Shown: one piece after another, positions 10,641 through 21,699 of the stretch | How positions within the stretch are numbered: the first letter of the stretch is position 1 | Layout: each line of letters opens with the position of its first letter | Source: Equus caballus | Taxonomy: Eukaryota > Chordata > Mammalia > Perissodactyla > Equidae | NCBI RefSeq assembly: GCF_041296265.1 | Contig: NC_091687.1 | Location: 101,398,001-101,462,000, forward strand | Reading direction: 5' to 3' | Length of the DNA stretch: 64,000 nucleotides | Position numbers and translations under genes: made by a program | Notes under the pieces: model-generated | Database searches by the model: none | Told to the model about the DNA's origin: nothing | What the model saw: only the letters and a program-made list of their open reading frames with translations

Positions 10641-12354
10641 CTTAGAAGATGAATGGCTACGTTTCTGGAGATAAATGTGAACTCAATTCAAGGTTTTTAG
10701 ACATAGTTAGCAACTAAACATATGTCTATATAGAGGATACAACTAAGCAGAATGCACAAAATTTAAACTAGACATTTTTTATTTATTTCAAAATCATTTA
10801 TCAAAAGGGCACTGGCTGGTAGGGAATTCACCTCAATGGTTAATTTCCATTCATCTTTAGATGTTGTTCAAATAATGAGAGTTGAGCAGAATACACCAAA
10901 GCTCAAACCTCTGATCTCCCTCTCTAATCTGATCTGATCTACTCTCTGATCTGAGTAATGCAGATGAGACATCTCACGGTCTTCAGGCTTTGGGAAGATT
11001 TAAGATTCAGTATGTGGGACAATTCCACATCAGTAGTCAACAAATCATGTGAATTTCACCCAGATCTTGACTTAAGAAACTTGAGGGGAACTTGCTTTGA
11101 ACTTCAGGGTCCAAGAACTCCAGATTTTCCTTTTGACTTATTTGCATTCTGATTAGAAATATATGAAGCTCCTTTTATTCTCTTGATCAATGACAAACCA
11201 GTAGTCTTTGCTTAACATACAAATATTTTAGATTTTTTATGTTATACAAGTTGTCATTGAGAAGAGGAGATATATATTTATATTGCTACCTTCCACTGCT
11301 ACAATGTGTCTAGGATGTAAAGGCACGAAACACCTCAAAAGAATTAAAAAAACTTACAAAAAAATCTTGAGAGTTAATGCTACTACTCCATACTAACCAA
11401 TAGGTGATAGCATGAGCCCTCCTCATATGGACGTTAGCTCCTGGCTAGCCATATTCAACAAGGAATGTCAATATAATTACAAGAAGTCTAGTATTAAACC
11501 TTGGAAAAGTCCTATTCTTTAGCTATGTTATTAAAGATCCATCTATAAACTTTGTTAAGAAAGAGGGAAGGATAAATTAAAATTAAAATTAGATTTCTCT
11601 TAAAATGAAGAATTAGACCCTCTGGAAGAGGAGGAATAGCTGAGTCAACAGTGCTCTAACTCAGGTATCCTATGCGTTCTTTCACGTTTATACCTTCCTA
11701 GAGGTGTGTAGGCAGGGGAAGTACCGACAGGTGCCCTCTGAATTATTCAGCGCAGGAACTTTAAATCTGAGGCTGCTAAAGAGCTTTTTTGTTGTTGTTT
11801 TTGGCTTTGTTTTAATTTTTGCTGTTTGTTACCTTGTTATTTCAAATCCTCTGTTTGAGATTCTTCATTAAATTATGGTTCAAACTGTGCCTGGAAACAA
11901 TTTATATTCAGAAGAGAGAAGACAAAGTATTGAGGGGAAAGGGCCCAAGAGGACAGACAGAAGAGAAGGGACAGTTAGGGACAAACAAGGTAAAAGCAAG
12001 GGAGGGAGAGAAGAAGGAAGAAGGCAGTAAAGGGAAGAAGGGAGCAAGGAGAAATTAATGTGTAGGAGAAAGAAGTGAAAAGGAGATCAGAAGGGAAAAA
12101 CAACAGGAGTGATAGAAGTTGGGCCGTGGAAGATCTGTAACTGAGTATCTTACAAGTCATTCTAAGTTTAATGACAGTGGCAATCCATGAGCAAACGTAT
12201 GAGGAAAATCTATTTTTCTAGGGCCACACAGACATAGTGTTTTTCAATAAAAAAGTATATTTCATGAAAAGCATAAAGAAAGTGAGTAATATATTTTCTC
12301 CATATTTTATTTTCAATTAATCGCTATGAAATAAGCCTAATCACCATTTATTTG
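10641..12354. other. Intergenic stretch; purine-rich tract at 11908-12110
   Basis: No gene or named repeat is visible. From about 11908 to 12110 the plus strand is almost entirely purine (repeated GAAGGG / GGAGAAG units). The 79-codon ORF over it is a low-complexity product and not a credible gene. Confidence 0.5.
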
Positions 12355-12990
12355 TTGACTTATTTATGCAGCAAATTAATTGAGCACCATCTGTGAGAAG
12401 CTACTGGGATTTCAGTATAATGAAACAAGACATAGTCCCTGCCCTTAAGGACTTCTCTCTAGGAAAAGAGACAAAGAAACAAACAATGAAAGGGCATAAG
12501 AATTTCAATTTGTGACACGTGCTGCTGTGCTACATAATAATAGCGTGGCTGGGGGACAAGGGGACAAGCGGTAATTAAACTGAGCACATACTCCTGGCAT
12601 GGGGACCAGCAAGCGCAGAAACCCTGAGACTGGAAGGAGTTTGATACGATCTAGAATTTGTTCTGGGTCCAGTGTGGCTTTAACACACTGATCAAAGTGG
12701 AAGAAAAACAAAGCTGTGGTTTAAAAAGAAAGAAGGGTCACATCATTTAGCTCTTTCAAAGGGAATTTTGATTTTATATTGTTCAAAGAGAGGGTGTTGA
12801 ACATCTTTAAGTAGGAGAGAGATATAACATGCTTTGCATTCTAAAAGAATAATTGTTACTGTATAGAGAACGGCTTGTGTAGTGGCAGGAATGGAAGCTG
12901 GAAGCCAAGTTAAGAGACTTTGCATCAGTTTAGTGGATTTTGTTGGCCATGCCTAGAATAAAGCCTTGCAGAGGTTAAGAAAGGCAGAGA
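12355..12990 (+). repeat. Ancient mammalian repeat, family not named (copy 1)
   Basis: The text follows a widespread order: 'attgagcaccatctgtgag', then 'gacatagtccctgcccttaagg' near 12431, then a long middle, then 'aggagagagatataacatg' near 12812 and 'gtagtggcaggaatggaag' near 12879. The same order occurs at 60040-60790 and in part at 61845-62470, so these copies share a family. The element is non-coding. Confidence 0.55.
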
Positions 12991-13084
12991 TGAAGTGTTT
13001 TCATTTAACTAATTAATGCTTTCAAGACAAAGAATAAACATAAACTCTCTCTCTTAGAGATAAGATAATTGTGGGATAATAAAA

Positions 13085-13590
13085 TATCCACATGTAAGTG
13101 AAATCATATGATATTCTTCATTCTCTGGCTTATTCCACTTAGCATAATACCCTCTAGATCCATCCATGTTGTCACAAATGGGAGGATTTCATTCTTTTAT
13201 ATGGCTGAGTAATATTCCATTGTACATGTAAACATTGCATATAAATATATTTCGCTTCTTTATTCATTCATCTACTGATGATCACTTAGGTTGCTTCTAT
13301 ATCTTGGCTATTGTAAATAATGCTGCAAGGAACATAGGGGTGCATATATCTTTTCAAATTAGTGTTTTTGTTTTCTTCAGATAAATACCCAGAAATGGTA
13401 TTGCTGGATTCTATGATAGTTCTATTTTTAATTTTGTGAGAAAACTCCATATTGTTTTTCATAATGGTTGCATAAATTTACATTCCCACCAATAGTGCAT
13501 GAGAGTTCCCTTTTCTCTACATTCTCACCAACACTTTTTTGTTGTCTTTTTGATAATAGCCATTCTGACAGGTGTGAGGCAGTTGGATCA
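13085..13590 (-). mobile_element. L1 LINE fragment, antisense
   Basis: Reversed L1 3' UTR and ORF2 end: 'gcttattccacttagcataat' near 13129, 'gatccatccatgttgtcaca' near 13158, 'gtaatattccattgtac' near 13210, 'aatgctgcaaggaacata' near 13319, and 'acattcccaccaatagtgca' near 13480. It is 5'-truncated and has no intact frame. Confidence 0.85.
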
Positions 13591-16500
13591 TGCTTTAGGA
13601 AGCACTTCTCTGTCACCTAAGGACTCTAACAAATGCTTAGTTGAGAGGTAGAGGGAGAATTTATGGTTTTCCCAAAAAAACACACAACAAATTAAGAGAT
13701 GTTCAATTTGTCCTTTGGAATCACATTTATTAATGCACTGAATATCTAACATTGATTCTTTTGTGTTTGAAGATTTAATTGCTTCTTCTCCTTCCTCTTG
13801 AGTCTATACTGAGGTCCTGGAGATATGAGTGACTCTGTTGACTTTTGTCCTCTATTTGGAGAAAAAATGAGAAGGCATGAAATTCATTACTTTCTGAATC
13901 ATCAGCCCTTTCTAAGGCTGTTGAGGAATTAAGAATAATATTGATAGGTTGCTGGACTATAGGGTGCCTCCAGAGTACTGACAGAGGCTCCTTTTGAATG
14001 CAGGGTAAACTATTGATAAGTCTCATGTTAGAAATCTTTGGTCCTCTGTCTCTCCATCCTTGGTATCATATTCTATCAGTTGAGTCCTTGTTTCACATAG
14101 AGTAATAATTACTTTTCACTTTCACAGTGAAGTGGCTGTACATTTGTATAGTATTTCTGGTTAACATTTTAATAGCAGGCACTTTGGAAGTTAACATTTT
14201 CTATACATGTTGCGTAATGCTCACCCTTGTACAGGTCAATGCAAATGAGAAATGATACTAAAAAGCACTATATTTTTCTTGAAGGATAATAATGGTTTTC
14301 TCTTAGCTGTGCCTCCTCACACCCTAAGGTAAATTCTGGCTCATCCTATCCATCTGACATCTTCCTGAAGAGTGTCTAAGCATCCTATTCTCTAAGTATC
14401 TACGTATGGATAATTGTGGATACGAAGAGTCTATGTATGAACTCTATGTAGATAATTGAAAATCATCTTGGCAACGTTCTATTTAACTCTTCAATTTTAA
14501 GTAGTCAATAAATTATTTTGTCTGTTAATTAAGTTCTGCAGCTATTTTTAAAACCACTGTACATAGCTTCTAAACTTTTCCTATTTTTCCTCCAGAGGTT
14601 TCAGAACAATTCTTCCCTGAGCTTCATTATTCTGCCCATGGAAATATACATGCTTTAATCCTTGATTCGGCTGTGAGGCAAAAATCATAGGCATATTTTC
14701 TTTCCTGCTTTGTTAACAGAGAACCACATTGCTCACACGTTAAAAATTTACTTCTCCTCTCTCAAGTAAAGAATCAAATGTGTTCTGATAAATGAATTTT
14801 GGATGTTTGTCTCCAAAACGTTGCTCACTGAGCAAATGTACATACAAATACATATGCACTTACACACACACACACACACACACGCAGTCCTGACATACAC
14901 ATAAGAGAGACAATCAGGAAATTTTTCAAGGGATCTTCTGTTTATGCTTTATATGTGAATATAAAGACAACACCTCAGTCTGGGGCATCATTATATCAGA
15001 AGGTTCGTTGAGTTTCATGAGTATATCATGGTAAAAACATGAATTCAACATTTGCTGCCCTATATATCCCAAGGCTTCTACCATGACACCTCTTCAAGGT
15101 CAGCTTTACTCGTATTTCTGTCTTCCCTTACTTCCAACAACCTCTATCAACTCTCATGTACCTCGTGGAAAGGTCTCAACATCTTTCTCAGCACAGTGTG
15201 GGAAGGTTGATGGAAGTGTTCTTCTTATCTACCAACACCCTGCTTAGAATTATCTAAAGAAGAAAGGAAAAAGAAATCAATGTCAATTTTCAGGTCATTA
15301 TCTCATAAGGCTGATGCTCCGCTACCTCCAAGCTCCACTAAATCCATCTGGAGCAAGACTGAGATCCAGGAACTCATCACCACCCAAATACTTGGGGAGT
15401 ATAATTTACAGTATAGTCCCAGGAGTATGTTTGTCCTTATTACCACATGAGGTTCATGTGTATGGATCCAGTAGAGTATTAAATCATTACCTGCCAGCTC
15501 CTTTTCTTCTGAACCTCTATCCCCAGGGCCCAGAGAAATGGAGACAGAAAGAAAAACAACTTTTGATTCTCTTGGTAGAAATGGTATCTATGTCTTATGA
15601 GTCCCTGTCCCCTCTCCCTCAGGGACACTCAGGGACAATCTGGGAGGGCTTGCGTGGAGATGAGCTCACCATAAAACCTTTACTGCTGCTGCTCACAGGG
15701 AGCAGGCTCCAGTCCCTGCATCAGCCTGTGTCAAGAGAACAGGGACCACTCCTGTACCTGCGAAGTCCCTCTTTCAGAGACTGGCGGGAGCAAGATCCTC
15801 AGCTCTGACCTTCAAAATCTCTCCTGACTTCTGTGCAATTTACTCTAAATCTAATCCTACTTCTGATATAAGACCAGGGCTGGTGCCACAGTGAGTAAAG
15901 GCTTTTTGTAGAGTGTGGTAGTTTAGAGAAGCTCGGGTCAGGAGGAAGGAAGGGCTTCAGAAATCAGCAGACTGAGTGGGAAGTATAGGCTCAATGTTTA
16001 GGCAGGAGCATTCTGAGCTTAAAACAGGGTTGGAATTTGAGGAGCTAGGGTCATAAGCTGCACATTGAGGATGCTCATGTATATCACGAATTGTCATGTA
16101 GTAAGTGTATACTTCTATGTCTGTCACCCCTGTGGCCATACGGTTGGTGGAATGGCAGCCAGAGAAAATGAAAGAAGAGTCAAAAGACTTCATTAAATTC
16201 CAGGCTATGCACTTTGGATGTTGTTGCTAATGTAATGCCTTTCGTTCACCCATCCATTCATCTATCCATCCACCCAACAAATGTATTGGGTACTGTCCAA
16301 AGGCAGTGAGGTCTAGAAACAGCATCTACTCAGAACCAGGAGAGCAGCCTTGCAAGAGGGTAGGGCAGGGCAGGAGTAGGAATATTATACAATTAACTCT
16401 TTACAGTGATAACCTCTTGCCCTGACCTTACACCCTAAATTACTTCTATGAATGCTGACCAGATTAATGATGTCGTTATGCTCATGCCCAGAATGGAAAC

Positions 16501-17096
16501 AGCCAGATTTTCTTGTGCCACACCAAGAAGTAAAAACTTAGTGCCAATTCCATTTGCTAAAGCCCTAAAACTAGTGAACACAGAGGGAAACAGACCTCCG
16601 TGAAGTTGCATTGGTTAATCTCACTCCCTAGTTCACTCATTCCTATATTTATTCTACAATTATTTAGTGAGCACTCGCTATGTGCAATGTACTCTGCACA
16701 AGTTATAAAACAAGAGCCAATTAAATGATAAAGGGAAAGTGACAACAAAGTTTGAAAACTAAATACACTAGAAATAAGACTACATGAGAATATGGCTATG
16801 AGTCTTTTTCAAAAATAAAATGATTAGTGATTCTGGAGAACAATTTATTCTGTGGCTGCCATCATGATAGTAAAAATATGGATCTTGCAATCAAAGTTAA
16901 ATAAAATTCTGTACATATGAAAATGGTACCTGACACCCCGTGTTCACTTACACTAGTTACCTGAACAGATTTTCTTTCTGCTTTACTATGGATTAAAGGA
17001 TTTGACATAATGACTCTGAAAAGGTTCCTGGCTATGTCAACACATTGTATATACCTTAAACCTCCTCTTTCTGTTAAATTCCTAATCCAGATCTGC
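13591..17096. other. Region upstream of the first OR gene; no assigned gene
   Basis: This would contain the promoter and any upstream non-coding exons of the OR gene at 17161, but I cannot place them by eye. An (AC)11 microsatellite lies at 14862-14883 and a CCAT-rich patch at about 16245-16280. The stretch 15310-15830 is richer in GC than its surroundings and holds a 164-codon ORF without recognisable motifs, which I do not call a gene. Confidence 0.45.
14862..14883. repeat. (AC)11 microsatellite
   Basis: Eleven uninterrupted AC units. Probably polymorphic in length. Confidence 0.95.
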
Positions 17097-17109
17097 ATTT
17101 GCTCCTCAG
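17097..17109 (+). promoter_or_regulatory. Candidate 3' splice site before the first OR coding exon
   Basis: The sequence atttgctcctcag is a pyrimidine-rich stretch ending in AG, 51 bases before the ATG. OR coding regions usually lie in one exon preceded by non-coding exons, so an acceptor is expected here. The same 13 bases precede the third OR gene in this window. This is inference; no transcript was available. Confidence 0.5.
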
Positions 17110-17160
17110 CAGACAGCGCACTGCAGCAGCAGAGACCAACACAGGCACTGCAGCCAGGGC

Positions 17161-18093
17161 ATGTCAGAAAATCAGACATGGGTCACAGAATTCATTCTCC
17201 TGGGATTCTCACTCAACCCAAAGATACAGATGTTCCTCTTTGAGCTCTTCTCCCTGTTCTACACCTTCACCTTGCTGGGGAACGGGGTCATCCTGGGCCT
17301 CGTCTGGCTGGACTCTCGACTGCACACACCCATGTACTTCTTCCTCTCACACTTGGCCATTGTTGATGTTTCATATGCTTCAAACAATGTCCCGAAGATG
17401 TTGGCAAACTTTCTGAACAAGAAAAAAACTATCTCTTTCATCCCATGCATAATGCAGACCTTTTTATATATGGCTTTTGCTCACACTGAGTGTCTCATCT
17501 TGGTAATAATGTCCTATGATCGGTACGTGGCGATCTGCCACCCGCTACGTTACTCTGTCATCATGAGCTGGAGAGTGTGCATTGTTCAGGCCGTCACTTC
17601 CTGGGCATGTGGCTCCCTCCTGACCATGGTCCATGTTGTTCTCCTTCTGAGACTGCCCTTCTGTGGGCCTCATGAAATCAACCACTTCTTCTGTGAAATC
17701 CTGTCTGTCCTCAAGCTGGCCTGTGCTGACACTAGGCTCAACCAAGTTGTCATCTTTGCTGCTTCTGTGTTTATCTTAGTTGGGCCCCTCTGCTTGGTGC
17801 TGGTCTCCTACACACGCATCCTGTTTGCCATCCTCAGGATCCAGTCAGGGGAGGGCCGCAGAAAGGCCTTCTCCACCTGCTCCTCCCACCTCTGCGTGCT
17901 CGGGCTCTTCTTTGGCAGTGCCATCGTCATGTACATGGCCCCTAAATCCCGCCATCCTGAGGAGCAGCAGAAGATCCTTTCCCTGTTTTATAGTCTCTTC
18001 AACCCTATGCTGAACCCGCTGATCTACAGCCTGAGGAACGCAGAGGTCAAGGGGGCCCTGAGGAGAGTGCTGTGGAAGGAGAGATCAATGTGA
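17161..18093 (+). CDS. OR2A2: Olfactory receptor, OR2A2-like, intact
   Basis: Encodes a 310-residue class II odorant receptor, a seven-helix GPCR expected in the cilia of olfactory neurons and coupled to G-olf and adenylyl cyclase; its ligand is unknown. The start is the first Met, giving the normal length. Visible landmarks are an N-glycosylation site (NQT, 4-6), GN at 40-41 in TM1, LHTPMYFFL at 54-62, Cys96, MSYDRYVAICHPLRY at 117-131, extracellular-loop cysteines at 168, 178 and 188, SY at 216-217, KAFSTCSSHL at 235-244, and PMLNPLIYSLRN at 282-293. From recalled human sequences the closest is OR2A2 (PHEINHFFCEILSVLK, MAPKSRHPEEQQK), with OR2A12 next. No stop or frameshift is seen. A second OR2A-type gene lies about 16 kb downstream on the same strand. 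Orthology is inferred from recall. Confidence 0.93.
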   Translation: MSENQTWVTEFILLGFSLNPKIQMFLFELFSLFYTFTLLGNGVILGLVWLDSRLHTPMYFFLSHLAIVDVSYASNNVPKMLANFLNKKKTISFIPCIMQTFLYMAFAHTECLILVIMSYDRYVAICHPLRYSVIMSWRVCIVQAVTSWACGSLLTMVHVVLLLRLPFCGPHEINHFFCEILSVLKLACADTRLNQVVIFAASVFILVGPLCLVLVSYTRILFAILRIQSGEGRRKAFSTCSSHLCVLGLFFGSAIVMYMAPKSRHPEEQQKILSLFYSLFNPMLNPLIYSLRNAEVKGALRRVLWKERSM

Positions 18094-19400
18094 GGGATAT
18101 CAGGGAGAGCCTCAAAGGTGGAAGATTTGTTCTCTATGAGATTTGAGGGAATGGTAATGTAAATACCTTAAAATCTCATGTCTTTGATCTCCGATATTGA
18201 GAGTGTCTATTGATCAGACTCTGTCCCTAACAGGGGGTACTGGCCAGACCAGAAAGCATAAGCAGAAAGTCATGGAGAGCACAGGCCACTAGACAAGAAC
18301 AGTCATGAAGTGATTTAGTGCAGGAGGTGAACCTTGAACTCCCATGGCCAGTTCCCATCACTAACCAAGATCCAGTTTGTTTTGAGGCTTTGTTCTTTCA
18401 AATCTCCTCTTAAATTCCTCTATGATTTCCATCTCCCTTACTGCTGTAAGTGCATGCTAGTAATTCTGTAATATATGCTGCTACAAGAGTGCACCTCTAA
18501 CAAGACAGAATAAATTCTGACCTTGGTTAAGCAGTCCCCTGCTAGGAAATGCAGTAAGGACTCTGGGTAGAGCCAACACCCTTGTCTGGAACTTAAAATT
18601 TAAGGATGATGCCATCAGTTCTGAAATGTCATCTGAATCTGAATCTATTTCTATAAAAAGCAAAGTTTAACTTCATGGATTATTTTTATATGAGAGGCAG
18701 AGAAATATCAAGCTCTTTGTTTCATTTAATTCTGCACCATTTAATTGAAATGAGTTTGTGTTTCGAATAAATATGATAGTCAGTTATAGGAGAGTTACAT
18801 TTTCCAGAGTTCAGTTTACAAAGCTTAGTGTAGGTGAAAACTGACCATTATGATGACTGCATAAAATATTATAGGAGTAAGAAAATATTGTAAAAGGAAG
18901 AAAGCATCAAGAGAAGCTAATAGCATCACATAATGTTGTAGATCAACACTTAGAACCAATAGCACAATCAGGTCTGATAAGGACTTGTGGGAACCTCAAC
19001 AAAATTCCAAAGAGCATCTGGTCCAGGTGATATAAGTCACTTACTCTCGACCCAAGTGGTCAGAATGGTATGGAAGAGTGATTTGTTTTCTTTCAACACA
19101 ATCAGGACCTAAGTGGCCAGCACAGTATGAAAACGGTGATTTCTTTAACACAGAGACTATAGTATCTTTTGAATTCTCTTCTCTTCCTCTCTACTCTTGT
19201 AGAGTCACATGTCATTCAAGTGTATGATATATGATGATAGTATATTACTATCCACTTTCTATAGATCTTTCTATTTTTTCACCCTAATTCTCTCACATAC
19301 CATTATGACTCCATATCTTTCTTCTTCCATGAAGTTAAGGCAAAGGGGAAAGTTTTCTCTTCCACTTCTCTCCTAACGCACTATTTTCGTCTTAGTTCTC
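18094..19400. other. 3' flank of the first OR and spacer
   Basis: The 3' UTR should begin here. An AATAAA at 18509-18514 is a candidate polyadenylation signal, about 415 bases past the stop. No other gene or named repeat was recognised. Confidence 0.4.
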
Positions 19401-19416
19401 AAAAAATCTAGTTGCT

Positions 19417-19667
19417 TGGACTGGTCCAGTTGCCTAGTGGTTAAGTTCCTATGCTCTGCTTTGGCAACCTGAGGTTCACAGGTTCAGATCCCAGGCGTGG
19501 ACCTATGCACCACTTACCAGGCTATGCTGTGCTGGCGTCCCACATACGAGAATAGAGGAAGATTAGCACAGATGTTAGCTCAGTGACAAACCTCCTCAAG
19601 CAAAAAGAGGAAGATTGGCAGCAGATGTTAGCTCAGGGCCAATCCTCCTCACCAAAAAAATAACAAA
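19417..19667 (+). repeat. ERE SINE, sense, with 16-bp target duplication
   Basis: The head reads ggactggtccagttgcctag, then GTGGTTAAGTTCC, then 'ggttcagatcccaggcgtgg'. The tail has two hairpin modules (gaggaagattagc ... and gaggaagattggc ... gccaatcctcctc) and an A-rich end. The direct repeat aaaaaatctagttgct is identical at 19401-19416 and 19668-19683. Confidence 0.93.
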
Positions 19668-19683
19668 AAAAAATCTAGTTGCT

Positions 19684-20460
19684 GACCATTCTATCTGTTA
19701 GTTCATTTGGGCAAAACATTTTGTCTCTGGTCATTATCTTAGTCTTCTTACCTTCACAGTTTCAGGACATTTTCTGCCCACAGAAGTCCACAAGCCTTGC
19801 TCTGGTCCCCTGTCCCCCCACAAAAAGAACACTTCAAATAAAGAAATAAACATTAGCTTTAAAAATAGCTATTAAGCTCTATGGAATTATTGTGTGCCCT
19901 ATTTTAAAGGTAGAAAGAAAATTAACAGGCAACATTTTCATTAAAAAATGGCATTCTAACTATACCTAGAAAAATTATCATATTGTCTAAAATATATATA
20001 CCTTGCATTAAGGTTAAAACTCTAGAAGGGAAGAGGAAGAGGCAAATACGGAATAATTTCTTTCACATAAAACATAAGCCATAGGTTTGAATTGAGAATT
20101 TTTCTACAAGGGCCCTTTAGAAAAATCAGGGGATGGCATTCATTCTTATGTCAGTTCAAAAATGCTTGAGAAAGAATAGACCAAAAGGACTAAGCTTCTG
20201 CGAAGATAGCTGCGTAGATGAATTATCAAGAGTTGTCCTCTAGCGGATCTGAGGAGTGCCTCTGACTGAAAAAATACAACAAAACCATGTTTTGTTAATA
20301 AATTTCAGAAAATACCTGAGTATATGAGATATTACTATTAATTTTCAATATTTGAGTTTTAGGATTTTAATACACAAATTATATTTTGGTGTTATGACCT
20401 TTTTATATATGTATTCCTTTAACATTAGTCACCATTTTCAAAGGTCTGAGGGCAAGAGGA
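19684..20460. other. Spacer without recognised feature
   Basis: AT-rich sequence. No gene, OR fragment or nameable repeat was seen on either strand. Confidence 0.45.
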
Positions 20461-20464
20461 AAAA

Positions 20465-20705
20465 GGATGCATTTACTTTATGCTGAGGATTCTGCCAGGT
20501 GCTCGCAGGTGTTATCCCATTTCTCTGTCACCAATAGCACTGTAAACCAGATATTATTTCCTCCTTTAATAGATAAGGAGAAAAAGTTTCAGAGTGATTT
20601 AGTCACTTTCCCTACCCCACCCAGCCACTAATAGGATGGAGTTGGGAGTTTAACATGGTTGTACAGATTCCCAATCCACAGTGCTTATTAGCTTTCTTCC
20701 CAAAA
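20465..20705 (-). repeat. MIR SINE, antisense
   Basis: Reversed MIR order: 'ctgccaggtgctcgcaggtgttatccca' for the TGCCAGGCACTG part, then 'ctttaatagataaggagaaa', then 'cagagtgatttagtcact', then 'ggagttgggagtttaacatgg', ending 'cacagtgctta'. Diverged but colinear. Confidence 0.7.
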
Positions 20706-21699
20706 CATAGATTTTAGTTCAACATGGGTTAGACTTGGCATCCACATGATGGAGCAGAGGGGAGGGAAAAAAGCTTATATTGTGCGGCCAAAGCATTAAC
20801 ATCAGAAAGAGTAAATCTTTTGGCCAGCCCATCTTTAAGGGGCTTATTACCCTTGATAAGAACAGAAACCCTCACCTTAGTGGCCTAATCATTCCCAGTT
20901 ACAATCCCCCTCCATGCCTCTCTAGAAGAACAGCCCCAAAGGGCACTGCTCCAAAGGGGCGATCTTAAGACACCATGCTGTTCTCAGTATCTCGTCTGAC
21001 ATATAATTCTAGCCTTTTTCCTATCATCAAATTTACCCATTTGTTTTCTTTTCCTTTATAATTAATGCCCTCCCAGGGAGCTTCCCTGCCCCTTCTGTCT
21101 ATAGACACAGGCAGGACCTACCTCACCAGTGCTCCAGGCTGACAAGACTGAGGAAAAGCGAGAACCCAACCCAGGCTTAAATTGAGGTGCTTGCTATTTT
21201 GGATTCACCTTTTGGTTGTGCCACAGCTTACTAAATAGGTCTGCCTCTAAGCATAATTTAACCTCCCCAATCCTGGGCTTTACCTTAGGTCAGATATGGA
21301 TAACAATGCTTTAACTAGATACCTCACATAACTTTTATTAATGTTAAATGATATAATTTATGTGAATTCAGTTTGAAGAGTGATTATATATATGACTATA
21401 TATAGGTATATATATTGTATATATAATTTTGATAAAAATGGTATAATGGGAATGAAAATGATCACACAGTGAGAGTGCATGCTGGTAGAATTCACAATTA
21501 AAAAACTACATTGTTTTGGTTGGTTATTTTGGAGAAAGTCTCAGTCAAAAGTGGTTGAAAGATAGTGCATAGGAGGCTAGATCTAGAAGCTATTGTTTTA
21601 AAGTTCTGCGTTGAATCAGATACAAGGCTCCCTAGGTATGAATCCAAATTTTGTTTCAAGCCTTTTTACTAATAATTATGGAGAAGACACTCAAGATGC
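20706..21699. other. Spacer; short TA-rich tract
   Basis: No gene was recognised. A TATA-rich low-complexity patch lies at about 21385-21430. Confidence 0.4.

Noticed and set aside
11819-12160. Lysine- and glutamate-rich ORF and its antisense partner
   Set aside because: Both come from a purine-rich low-complexity tract.
15314-15808. 164-codon plus-strand ORF considered as a gene
   Set aside because: No recognisable domain, membrane pattern or OR motif, and no support for coding beyond length.
17545-17745. Minus-strand ORFs inside the first OR gene, also at 17259-17450
   Set aside because: Shadows of the OR coding frame on the opposite strand; similar shadows occur in the other two OR genes.
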